Assembly (NCBI GenBank): GCA_934699305.1
Contig: CAKUWM010000158.1
Coordinates: forward strand, 1-6,640
Reading direction: 5' to 3'
Origin: an uncultured Saprospiraceae bacterium
GTDB lineage: Bacteria; Bacteroidota; Bacteroidia; Chitinophagales; Saprospiraceae
Length of the DNA stretch: 6,640 bases
The notes beneath the pieces were generated by a model. That model saw only the letters and a list, made by a program, of their open reading frames with translations, was not told the DNA's origin and did no database searches. The translations under genes were made by a program, and so were the position numbers. Shown here piece by piece: positions 1 through 5,823 of the stretch (positions within the stretch are counted from its first letter, which is position 1; every line of letters begins with the position of its first letter).

Positions 1-345
1 TATCTTTATATCTCATGCAGCAAAGATCAGCTACCATTACGCTCTAAACAATACGGGGTTCGCCGACAGCATACGATCAATTTTTACAACAGTGAGCGTC
101 CCCACAGTGGCCGTTATTGCTTTGGCAAAACGCCCATGCAGACATTTGCCGATAGCAAAGAGTTAGCCCAAGGTAAAGATCTCAATAATTTTTTCCGACA
201 AAATGCTATCTTTAAACTGTCAGATAAAACGGAAGTGGGCTCTGCTGAGGAGCAACCTGCCAGGGATAGTCTGACCGACGAGAATAATAAAGCGGTTGAA
301 AATCTACAACCGCTTTCTAAAAATTATTTTCAGAGCAATGCCTAA
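1..345 (+). CDS. IS481-like transposase, C-terminal part (cut by window edge)
   Basis: This is the carboxyl end of a DDE-type transposase that would move an insertion sequence by cutting and joining DNA. The frame is open from base 1 to a TAA at 343-345. Reading in frame from about base 82, the protein shows INFYNSERPHSG followed by RYCFGKTPMQTF. This is the YNxERxHSG...GKTPMxTF signature at the end of the catalytic core of IS481-family (and related IS3-type) transposases. After it comes a polar tail containing GSAEEQPARDSLTD, a tail type I associate with this group. The DDE residues would lie off the left edge. The first 25 or so codons do not resemble the usual sequence before the YN motif, so a small frameshift near 75-85 or local decay is possible. 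The family call is fairly sure; whether the copy is intact cannot be seen. Confidence 0.72.
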   Translation, partial: YLYISCSKDQLPLRSKQYGVRRQHTINFYNSERPHSGRYCFGKTPMQTFADSKELAQGKDLNNFFRQNAIFKLSDKTEVGSAEEQPARDSLTDENNKAVENLQPLSKNYFQSNA

Positions 346-354
346 AAAAACCTA

Positions 355-383
355 CTCTGTCAGATTAAGTAATGACGATTACA
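355..383. repeat. Possible right terminal inverted repeat of the IS481-like element
   Basis: About ten bases after the transposase stop, the sequence runs from CTGTCAGATTAAGT to GATTACA. Read inward from the right it begins TGTAAT, which agrees with the TG...CA ends common in IS3/IS481-type elements. The left end is outside the window, so the repeat cannot be paired and no target duplication can be tested. The assignment rests on position and the TGT/ACA end only. Confidence 0.3.
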
Positions 384-425
384 AATAATGAAAATCCAGT
401 TTTCAATCGAAATTGACGAGCGAAA

Positions 426-1193
426 CTAAAAATCAAACTGCGTTTGACCCCTATAAGTAATATTTGTTTTTAGATTATTTATGTAGTCGTTTATTTCCGT
501 TTGCGTTAAAGAGTTGTATTTTGGATATTGTTCTTTTACTTCACATAGTCTGCGAATGGCATCGTTATAGAAATCACTTATAGCGCCAATCTTCTTTATT
601 AAGTAATGTCTCGTATTATTTGTAAATAAAATTTTATATTCTTTTTGTAAATAAAAGGCTCTAAGTATATTAGCTTCCACTGACGGATTCAAATTTTTAT
701 ATGTCGAATTTTTTTGTAAAATATCCAATTTCTTAGTTTCCCAAAATTGTTTATAGTATTGTAAGTTATAACTAAGGTCGCTCAGATTTATGACCAATGC
801 ATCGAAGTTATAAAAGCAACCTTTGGCTATACTATTTAATTTATCTGCTTCATTAAGTCTGACAAGTTTATTTTTAAAAGCCCAGTTAGTATCTATTGAC
901 CAAATATCTACATTAATTGTTTTTAGCTTAATCTTTATACCTCCATGCCGATTTACTGTGTGATTTAGTTTAAAAGAATTTATATGGGCGCTTAAAGTTA
1001 CATTTGGAATATCTACTATTATATCAATATCTCTACTTTGGTTTTGATGTAGAAAATCACGAAAATATCCACCAACAATATAAGCTGTATTATATAATAG
1101 CAACTCATAAAAAAAAGGCATAAAATTTTCTTTTTCCATATGATACTTAAAATATGGGAAAAAATCTTTTTTAATATTTATCTGATCAAACAC
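426..1193 (-). CDS. Small nucleotidyltransferase with CCA-adding/poly(A)-polymerase-type head domain
   Basis: This 255-residue protein has a DNA polymerase beta-type nucleotidyltransferase fold. Residues 38-46 read YIVGGYFRD, the GG and RD elements of the tRNA nucleotidyltransferase/poly(A) polymerase head. RDIDIIV (54-60) supplies two metal-binding aspartates, D55 and D57, and VDIWSID (95-101) a probable third, D96. SVEANILRAF (171-180) resembles the start of the neck domain in CCA-adding enzymes. It is much shorter than a full CCA enzyme (about 400 residues or more), so housekeeping CCA addition is unlikely. The substrate is unknown; an RNA or nucleotide target is inference. The chosen start is a GTG six bases after the TAA of the dGTPase gene, which suggests coupled translation. 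ATG codons at residues 19 and 25 are alternatives, and both leave the GG motif intact. The gene ends in TAG and is as AT-rich as the dGTPase gene, so the two probably moved together. The domain call is strong, the role unknown. Confidence 0.75.
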   Translation of the reverse strand: MFDQINIKKDFFPYFKYHMEKENFMPFFYELLLYNTAYIVGGYFRDFLHQNQSRDIDIIVDIPNVTLSAHINSFKLNHTVNRHGGIKIKLKTINVDIWSIDTNWAFKNKLVRLNEADKLNSIAKGCFYNFDALVINLSDLSYNLQYYKQFWETKKLDILQKNSTYKNLNPSVEANILRAFYLQKEYKILFTNNTRHYLIKKIGAISDFYNDAIRRLCEVKEQYPKYNSLTQTEINDYINNLKTNITYRGQTQFDF

Positions 1194-1199
1194 TCTGGA

Positions 1200-1628
1200 T
1201 TACAGGTTAACTCCTTTTAATTCCTGATACAAGTGAATAGCGTAAGAATCTGTCATGCCTGCTATAAAGTCTACGATCACTTGTAATTTAAGGTATTCCT
1301 TATTGGGATATTTTTCTATGTTTTCGTAAACATAACGGTAATTTGAAGATATCAATTTATAAACTCTAGCTTCGTAGGTATTCCCTTCATCAATGAACTT
1401 GCTACTTCTAGCAGCTCTAGTGAAAATTTTTAGAAGTCCGTAAATTGCTTCCCAACCCGCGAGCTCTTTTTTCAGAATATCCTTGTCATCGAAAACAAGA
1501 TAGGAAAGCTTTTTATAAGCTTTTCTAATATCTGAAGCCGCAGAAATTTTGATAATTTCCTCCTCTAAATTACCACTCATTAGTTGGGAATAGTTCTCTT
1601 TAAAAGAATTGATAATTTCTTCAATCAT
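1200..1628 (-). CDS. dGTPase-family protein, detached C-terminal part
   Basis: This 142-residue stretch matches the C-terminal helical region of dGTPase-family enzymes, ending in VDFIAGMTDSYAIHLYQEL (residues 118-136), a very typical end for bacterial members. It has no HD residues and could not be a hydrolase alone. It opens with an ATG in the same frame as the upstream part. Translation might restart there, or at another codon within the open 54-codon bridge, but no Shine-Dalgarno sequence is visible. The TAA stop is six bases before the GTG of the nucleotidyltransferase gene. That close spacing suggests this region was translated in the ancestral operon. Identity as a dGTPase C-terminus is fairly certain; existence as a separate protein is not. 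Confidence 0.55.
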   Translation of the reverse strand: MIEEIINSFKENYSQLMSGNLEEEIIKISAASDIRKAYKKLSYLVFDDKDILKKELAGWEAIYGLLKIFTRAARSSKFIDEGNTYEARVYKLISSNYRYVYENIEKYPNKEYLKLQVIVDFIAGMTDSYAIHLYQELKGVNL

Positions 1629-1790
1629 TATTTGTTGAGTAAAAACTCTAAGCTTTTGAATATAAATTGCATCGTCAATACATCCTTTTTCTTTTATGCC
1701 ATCTAACTCTTTAAATTTATTACAAACAACCTCTTTGTTTGTTGAAAGTTCTTTATTAAATATTTTCTTTATTATTGGAATATTAATTAT

Positions 1791-2627
1791 TCACAATTTA
1801 GTACCATATTCAATATCGGCTGCACTGTAAGCAATATCATCTGCGGCTTCCATCAAATAAACGGCTGGATGTCTATTGTGGTTTAAACATAGATAAGTAT
1901 TGAGCTCATTGTAAGTATCCTCTTCGGTTATAAAATAACCAAATTTTTTTTCATTTAAAGATTCAGAATCTCCTTTATTTCCTGTTAATGAGTTAGTAGG
2001 ATACTTAATGATGGAACTTAAACTTGAGTATGTTAGATTATATCCATATTCATCTCCAAAATAATTTAACTTAGATAAAACTCTAAGTGTCTGCACGTTG
2101 CCGTCAAAATTTTCGAAATCAGCTTTTTCTCTATCCGAGAGTATGGGATTCGCAACGTCTTTTTGATTAAGTTTTTCATATTTTTTATACTCATCTGAGG
2201 AAAAATAATCTTTGAAAAATTTTTTTATTGCCTCTTCTCCAAAGTGACCAAATGGCGGATTGCCAAGATCATGAACCAAGCCTGAAACCCGTAATAATGA
2301 ACTTAGATACCCTCGCTTTTTTTCATCAATTTCACCAATTTCAATGAGCCAATTTTCAATACTTTGCCCAATCGAACTTGCGATATAGGAAACTTCTAAT
2401 GAATGTGTTAGTCTTGTACGAATAAAATCACTTTGTTCTAAGGGAAATACCTGCGTTTTATCTTGAAGTCTTCTGATTGGAGCACTAGATACTAAACGAC
2501 CATAATCATTTTCAAAAGGATTTCTTCCATCTGATACGATAGTTTGAGTTTTAATTCTAAATCTTTTCTCACTCAAAAGCAAATCCCATTTATGTTTAAA
2601 TCTATCGATTGGAGTATCTGAAATCAT
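1791..2627 (-). CDS. dgt: dGTPase-family dNTP triphosphohydrolase, N-terminal HD-domain part
   Basis: The family hydrolyses dGTP or other dNTPs to the deoxynucleoside and triphosphate in the cytoplasm. All expected metal ligands are in this 278-residue part: H75 in RTRLTHSLEV, H119-D120 in LVHDLGNPPFGH, and D263/D264 in MEAADDIAYS. H128 and E131 continue the HDLGNPPFGHxGE signature. RRLQDKTQVFPL (52-63) is the usual motif before the first histidine. FDGNVQTLR (174-182) corresponds to the conserved FEGNAQTLR. The ATG start fits, with WDLLLSEKRF near the N-terminus as in complete homologues. The part ends at TGA after DIEYGTKL, just beyond the last catalytic aspartate. The active-site core is therefore encoded, but the C-terminal region needed for the normal fold and oligomer is not. 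Substrate preference cannot be read from the sequence. Some family members act in anti-phage defence by draining dNTPs; that role here is inferred from the AbiE neighbour. Confidence 0.8.
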   Translation of the reverse strand: MISDTPIDRFKHKWDLLLSEKRFRIKTQTIVSDGRNPFENDYGRLVSSAPIRRLQDKTQVFPLEQSDFIRTRLTHSLEVSYIASSIGQSIENWLIEIGEIDEKKRGYLSSLLRVSGLVHDLGNPPFGHFGEEAIKKFFKDYFSSDEYKKYEKLNQKDVANPILSDREKADFENFDGNVQTLRVLSKLNYFGDEYGYNLTYSSLSSIIKYPTNSLTGNKGDSESLNEKKFGYFITEEDTYNELNTYLCLNHNRHPAVYLMEAADDIAYSAADIEYGTKL

Positions 2628-2663
2628 TTGATAAAATATTAAATTTCAACTTAGTTTGTCCAA

Positions 2664-2691
2664 TAAAGATACGCATCCTTTTGATTTCAAA
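2664..2691 (-). promoter_or_regulatory. Possible Bacteroidetes-type promoter for dgt
   Basis: In the 72-base gap between abiEii and dgt, the minus strand reads TTTG (2691-2688), then 16 bases, then TATCTTTA (2671-2664). This is 7 of 8 to the Bacteroidetes -7 element TAnnTTTG with a -33 TTTG, at slightly short spacing. Transcription would start about 30 bases before the dgt ATG. It would allow the dgt-nucleotidyltransferase pair to be expressed apart from AbiE. The match is short and in AT-rich DNA. Confidence 0.35.
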
Positions 2692-2699
2692 GTGGTGTA

Positions 2700-3716
2700 T
2701 TAGCCGTTGTTTATTGTTTTGTTTAATTTACTGATCCGTTCAATTAAATCACTAAACAATAGCGATTCATTATAGAACATACTTTCTGCCATGGCTTTAT
2801 AATCCCGTTCCCATGCCTCAATTACATTCTCCGGAGGCAGAATATTGAACTTACCTCGAACGTGATTGTCATAATCAATTCCCCGCAAAGGAGTTATTCT
2901 TTTACGGTGGTTAATGATTGTGTTCTGAAGTTGTATATCCTGTAAGGCTCTTTTTGCGTAATCAGTATCCATTAATTTTTCCAGGTCATATAAATGCCTG
3001 CTTTTGCGATCCACTCTTATTTTATCAATAGATTGCTGAAACTCTTCATGCAGCAAATAAATTTTTTCAAGGAACGTTCTTTCCGGAATAACAGTTGGTA
3101 CCATAATCGGAGTGTCAGAGAAAAGACGATCTTTGAATTTGGCAGCAACGAGAGTAGCAAAACTTCTTTCTTCAAAAGGCTCGATCATAGAACGGCTTCC
3201 AATTTCTATCAGTACACGGGGATAGAGATAGGCATTTTTCTCAACTACTGAATGATAATAAACTTCGATTATCAGGGGATCCTGGTCCCTGGTTTTTATT
3301 TCTGACAGACGTAATTGTACTACATCCAACCCCGAATCTTTAAACCGTTTTTCCAGTTCGGGAAAATATTCCTGCTCAATAAAAGTCGAAGATTGTTCTC
3401 TTAACCGTCTGACCTGTGAGGCAGTCATCTCATCGTCCTCTTTATTAAATCCCAAAAACTTTCTGTCTAATGCCAGATCAATATCTTCAGAAAAGCGATC
3501 TATCAGGTTCCAAACTTTACTTAGTGAAGTGCCGCCTTTGAACACCGTATCCTTCCCGATAGAACTTTCGAAAACTAATTGTATGGTACGCACAACCCAC
3601 CAATCTTTCTCAATAGCTGCAACAGGCAATCCAACGGATACTGCCGTTTCGTTGAAAATATTCTTTTTAGTTTCATCCGGCAGATTTAGCCATTCCTTTA
3701 ATTGCTGGGGTGTCAT
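2700..3716 (-). CDS. abiEii: AbiEii-type nucleotidyltransferase toxin
   Basis: This 338-residue protein belongs to the AbiEii/AbiGii toxin family (COG2253 type), the nucleotidyltransferase toxin of type IV toxin-antitoxin systems. VFKGGTSLSK (58-67) is the nucleotide-binding GG-T/S motif. RFSEDIDLAL (74-83) carries the catalytic acidic pair D78 and D80. FLEKIYLLHEEF (215-226, with K218 and H223) and RKSRHLYDLEKL (237-248) are the conserved C-terminal motifs of the family. Related enzymes (MenT group) modify the 3' end of tRNA and so stop translation; the target here is unknown. The length is within the usual range and no key residue is missing, so it looks functional. Its ATG (3716-3714) overlaps the TGA of abiEi as ATGA, giving coupled translation with the antitoxin made first. 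It is less AT-rich than the dGTPase pair downstream, so the two modules may have different origins. Confidence 0.88.
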   Translation of the reverse strand: MTPQQLKEWLNLPDETKKNIFNETAVSVGLPVAAIEKDWWVVRTIQLVFESSIGKDTVFKGGTSLSKVWNLIDRFSEDIDLALDRKFLGFNKEDDEMTASQVRRLREQSSTFIEQEYFPELEKRFKDSGLDVVQLRLSEIKTRDQDPLIIEVYYHSVVEKNAYLYPRVLIEIGSRSMIEPFEERSFATLVAAKFKDRLFSDTPIMVPTVIPERTFLEKIYLLHEEFQQSIDKIRVDRKSRHLYDLEKLMDTDYAKRALQDIQLQNTIINHRKRITPLRGIDYDNHVRGKFNILPPENVIEAWERDYKAMAESMFYNESLLFSDLIERISKLNKTINNG

Positions 3717-4324
3717 AGATTTTTAGAATTTAATGCCGGTGCAATTATCTGCCTGATCCATTCCGGAGCTAAACGAATGTCGTGGATAAGATAAGTTGGC
3801 TTCTCTTTCTGTAGTGCTCCCCGGATTTTCTGTATTTCCTCATCGGTTACATTTTCTTTGCCAATTGTTTTTAAAGCCTGAATGGCCAGCCCGCTTATTT
3901 CTCCCTGTGTCGCTACATTTTTAGGTGTTGCTTTTTTAAAGGAAATAATTTGGTTACCGACGTTAACTTTTCGGGATGCCCCATCAGTAAGAAAAACGGG
4001 ATTCATTGGGACTTGCGGAGACAGTCCTAATTTGTTTAACGCATAATGGCCTGTTGGAACGATACGGGCTTTATCCCGTTTAGCTATTGCCTTTGCAATC
4101 GATTCTATATTGGGGGTTAAAGGCCCGATAATACTGTCTATTTCAGGACGCACATAAATACCTGTGGCAACACGATTTATTTCGCCGCTTTTTACAAGTC
4201 TTTCAAGGGCTTTGCGAACAGCATCACTATTTGAAATACTTATAAAGTTATCGGTAAAAAAAAGCGAACCCCTCCTGGCTTTTTTTATTTTATTAAGTAT
4301 CTGAATTTCAATATTTTCTTTCAA
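3713..4324 (-). CDS. abiEi: AbiEi-type antitoxin / transcriptional regulator (DUF6088-like)
   Basis: This 203-residue protein is the first gene of the AbiE operon. The N-terminal 60 residues look like a winged helix-turn-helix: GSLFFTDNFISISNSDAVRKALERL, then GEINRVATGIYVRPE forming the wing. The remainder matches the antitoxin domain of AbiEi/DUF6088 proteins, including the PTGHYALNKLGLS stretch (about 90-102). In the family this protein neutralises AbiEii and represses its own promoter by binding inverted repeats; a perfect inverted repeat lies just upstream. The start is a TTG at 4324-4322, because no ATG occurs between the upstream in-frame stop (TAA, 4384-4382) and residue 1. A second TTG four codons upstream is possible. 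The TGA stop overlaps the abiEii start by four bases. Family assignment is firm; the exact start is less so. Confidence 0.85.
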   Translation of the reverse strand: MKENIEIQILNKIKKARRGSLFFTDNFISISNSDAVRKALERLVKSGEINRVATGIYVRPEIDSIIGPLTPNIESIAKAIAKRDKARIVPTGHYALNKLGLSPQVPMNPVFLTDGASRKVNVGNQIISFKKATPKNVATQGEISGLAIQALKTIGKENVTDEEIQKIRGALQKEKPTYLIHDIRLAPEWIRQIIAPALNSKNL

Positions 4325-4340
4325 TTATTCAATCAATTTC

Positions 4341-4367
4341 GTCACAAATTTAGTATATATTTGTGAC
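4341..4367. promoter_or_regulatory. Probable AbiEi operator: perfect 9+9 bp inverted repeat
   Basis: GTCACAAAT (4341-4349) and ATTTGTGAC (4359-4367) form perfect arms around a 9-base spacer, 17 bases upstream of the abiEi start. The centre-to-centre distance of the arms is 18 bases, nearly two helical turns, which suits a dimer or two winged-helix domains binding one face. AbiEi antitoxins are known to autorepress through inverted repeats in this position. A partial copy of the half-site, CACAAAT, recurs at 4399-4405. Confidence 0.65.
4345..4352 (-). promoter_or_regulatory. Likely -7 element of the abiE promoter inside the operator
   Basis: The minus strand reads TAAATTTG, a full match to the Bacteroidetes -7 consensus TAnnTTTG. 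It overlaps the start-proximal arm of the inverted repeat, so a bound repressor would block RNA polymerase. Transcription would begin near 4340, leaving a leader of about 15 bases. A TTG lies about 14 bases upstream (4368-4366), closer than the ideal -33 spacing, so the -33 element is uncertain. Confidence 0.5.
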
Positions 4368-4391
4368 AAGTCGGAATGATTTTATTACCAT

Positions 4392-4432
4392 ATTGTACCA
4401 CAAATAATAATTTTTGTAGTGTATATTACAAT
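4392..4432. other. Imperfect dyad between the int stop and abiE promoter
   Basis: ATTGTA (4392-4397) is mirrored by TACAAT (4427-4432), and within it CCACAAA faces TTTGTAGTG with small offsets. Read on the minus strand it begins right after the integrase TAA, so it could fold as a weak terminator for int. No T-run follows the stem. Because it repeats CACAAAT from the operator, it may instead be a secondary AbiEi site. Confidence 0.3.
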
Positions 4433-5662
4433 TTAGCCAAAATCAGTTAAAACTTTCATGGTTTCCTTTTTGGCCTCTATGTCAAAACCGCCAAGATAAT
4501 GTTGCGTGGTTTTTATATCGGTATGCCCTAAACTTTCAGAAATAAACTCCACGCTGGCACCACTTCTTAACAACATAGTTGAAAACGAGTGCCGGGCCAC
4601 GTATGTGGTAATGGGCAAATCAATCCCTAACTTTTCTCCTATCCTCTTCATCCAGTCATTGGTGACGCCATTAAACTGGTTAACTTTTGCCTTAATTTCA
4701 CAAGGATTGTCCTCATTGGAGATTATGTCAAAAACATAACCGTCATTATCTTTTCGTTTACAAGCCCACTTATCAATTATACAATTTAATTCGGGCGTTC
4801 TGACAATTGTAATGGGGGTTGCATTTGCTCTGTTAGTATGCCTTGTTTTCTGACGTTTAAAACTTATGAAATCAGGAAAAACATTTTCCCACTTTAAATG
4901 TGCGATATCCATCATGTTGATCCCATTGGCCAGGTAAGTGAACTTCCAAAAATCCAGCGAACGATTCTCAAAAAAATTGTTTTTATCAGGCTTATGCGAA
5001 AAAATGCTTTTTAATTGTTCCTTACTCAGACTTCTTTTTGCCTTTTTACCGGAGGGAATAATATATCTGTTTTTACCGAACGGGTACTTGTTGCGGTCAA
5101 AAACTCTTTCTTCAATTGCTTTATTGATAACAGCCCTCAAAGGCCTTAGGTATATACCGACCGTGGTAATACTTTTCTTCCTGCCAATCATCCATTGCTC
5201 AAATGATTTCAGAAAATCGACATTAACATCATTCAATTTGCAATTCGGCCGGAATTTTTCAAGGGCATTAATAGAAGCTCCATAACTGGTTTCCGTCCCT
5301 ACCCTTCCCTCGCTCCCTAATTGCCTGATAACAGCTTCGAAAGCACTTTTGAGATTTTCATACCGGATCGGCTTCTCAAAATACTGGTCTTCAAAGTCAC
5401 TAAAGGAAAACCCGTCGAGAGTGTTAATAACGTCAGCCGCCTTGGTTTCTATTTCAGCGATTTCATTTCTTAATTTTTGCATCTTACCTTTTGCTTTATC
5501 AGAGTTCAATAAATCCCAATCTGATAAAGTGATTTTATAACCCGTTCCGTAGTATCTTCGTTCACGGTTAAATGTTATCCGCAGCTTTAACGGATATTTG
5601 CTTTTCTTAAGTTCCCGCCTTAAATCCGGGACAACTTTTACCTGAGTTATTGCCTGTTTCAT
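4433..5662 (-). CDS. Tyrosine recombinase/integrase (Bacteroidetes island type)
   Basis: This 409-residue site-specific recombinase integrates and excises the island at the adjacent tRNA-Arg site. Its parts are an arm-binding-like N-terminal region (about 1-85), a SAM-like core-binding domain (about 100-190) and a C-terminal catalytic domain (about 210-409). LGHTDIKTTQHYLGGF holds H380 and the nucleophile Y389. TYVARHSF holds the second arginine, R356. In the first box, YLANGINMMDIAHLKW, N249 stands where classical enzymes have arginine, and Y353 stands where HxxR has histidine. Both variants occur in many Bacteroidetes element integrases (the IntDOT group also lacks the first arginine). I place the start at the ATG at 5662-5660 because the protein from MKQAITQVKVV onward looks like family N-termini. 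A further in-frame ATG 25 codons upstream would translate the tandem repeats and a Cys/Ile-rich leader unlike the family. No disruptions are visible. Confidence 0.9.
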   Translation of the reverse strand: MKQAITQVKVVPDLRRELKKSKYPLKLRITFNRERRYYGTGYKITLSDWDLLNSDKAKGKMQKLRNEIAEIETKAADVINTLDGFSFSDFEDQYFEKPIRYENLKSAFEAVIRQLGSEGRVGTETSYGASINALEKFRPNCKLNDVNVDFLKSFEQWMIGRKKSITTVGIYLRPLRAVINKAIEERVFDRNKYPFGKNRYIIPSGKKAKRSLSKEQLKSIFSHKPDKNNFFENRSLDFWKFTYLANGINMMDIAHLKWENVFPDFISFKRQKTRHTNRANATPITIVRTPELNCIIDKWACKRKDNDGYVFDIISNEDNPCEIKAKVNQFNGVTNDWMKRIGEKLGIDLPITTYVARHSFSTMLLRSGASVEFISESLGHTDIKTTQHYLGGFDIEAKKETMKVLTDFG

Positions 5663-5670
5663 AATAAAAA

Positions 5671-5694
5671 ATTTGATACACAATTTGATACACA
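5671..5694. repeat. Two tandem 12-bp repeats just upstream of the integrase start
   Basis: ATTTGATACACA occurs twice in direct tandem (5671-5682 and 5683-5694), beginning 8 bases from the integrase ATG and continuing with a further AA match. The 12-base period and position suggest a binding site for a regulator or directionality factor, or arm-type sites for the integrase itself. None of these is proven by the sequence. Confidence 0.6.
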
Positions 5695-5747
5695 AAATGC
5701 CAAAAACGACTTTTACTGTGTCACTGCAATAATACATAAGAAATCCA

Positions 5748-5774
5748 TGAAACCCAATGATGGTAAGGGTTTCA
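5748..5774. repeat. 8+8 bp inverted repeat between int and the att site
   Basis: TGAAACCC (5748-5755) and GGGTTTCA (5767-5774) are perfect arms around an 11-base loop. No T-run follows on either strand, so a terminator is not favoured. The right arm resembles AGGTTTCAGG in the tRNA fragment at 5836-5845, so a recombination-protein site is possible. Confidence 0.4.
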
Positions 5775-5779
5775 GCGAA

Positions 5780-5807
5780 TAACTGAATGTTAATAAAAGT
5801 AACTGAA
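5780..5807. repeat. Direct repeats TAACTGAA beside the att site
   Basis: TAACTGAA occurs at 5780-5787 and again at 5800-5807, exactly 20 bases apart (about two helical turns), within 45 bases of the att boundary. Same-face spacing is typical of protein binding sites such as integrase arm sites or excisionase sites; this is inference. Confidence 0.35.
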
Positions 5808-5823
5808 AACGTCTTTTAACGAA

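Larger units (their letters stand above)
1200..2627 (-). pseudogene. dgt: dGTPase-family gene interrupted by one in-frame TGA
   Basis: Two open stretches, 2627-1791 and 1628-1200, lie in the same frame. The 162 bases between them (1790-1629) translate without any further stop, reading on as IINIPIIKKIFNKEL and ending FTQQI just before the downstream ATG. The single interruption is TGA at 1793-1791. Read through, the gene encodes about 475 residues, the normal length for a bacterial dNTP triphosphohydrolase, with the N-terminal HD domain and a recognisable C-terminal end. No frameshift or deletion is visible, so one base substitution (for example GGA to TGA) would explain it. The neighbouring abiEi gene uses TGA as its real stop, so a reassigned code is unlikely. 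The gene could be inactivated, expressed as two polypeptides, or affected by a sequencing error. The parts are described separately. Confidence 0.75.

Noticed and set aside
1791..1793. TGA read as tryptophan or selenocysteine
   Set aside because: TGA ends the abiEi gene normally with an ATGA overlap, so the code looks standard. No selenocysteine insertion hairpin is apparent, and the position is not a known selenocysteine site in dGTPases.
2994..3251. Plus-strand open frame of 85 codons opposite the AbiEii gene
   Set aside because: It lies wholly antisense to a conserved gene, has no recognisable motif and no start context. The same applies to the plus-strand frames opposite the integrase (4506-4739, 4938-5285, 5349-5540) and at 3529-3726.
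4341..4367. Inverted repeat as a transcription terminator for the integrase
   Set aside because: It lies more than 60 bases past the integrase stop, overlaps the abiE promoter element, is AT-rich, and has no T-run after the stem.
5663..5737. Longer integrase start at 5737
   Set aside because: It would translate the tandem repeats into a leader unlike the family's N-termini. The ATG at 5662 precedes the first family-like residues.
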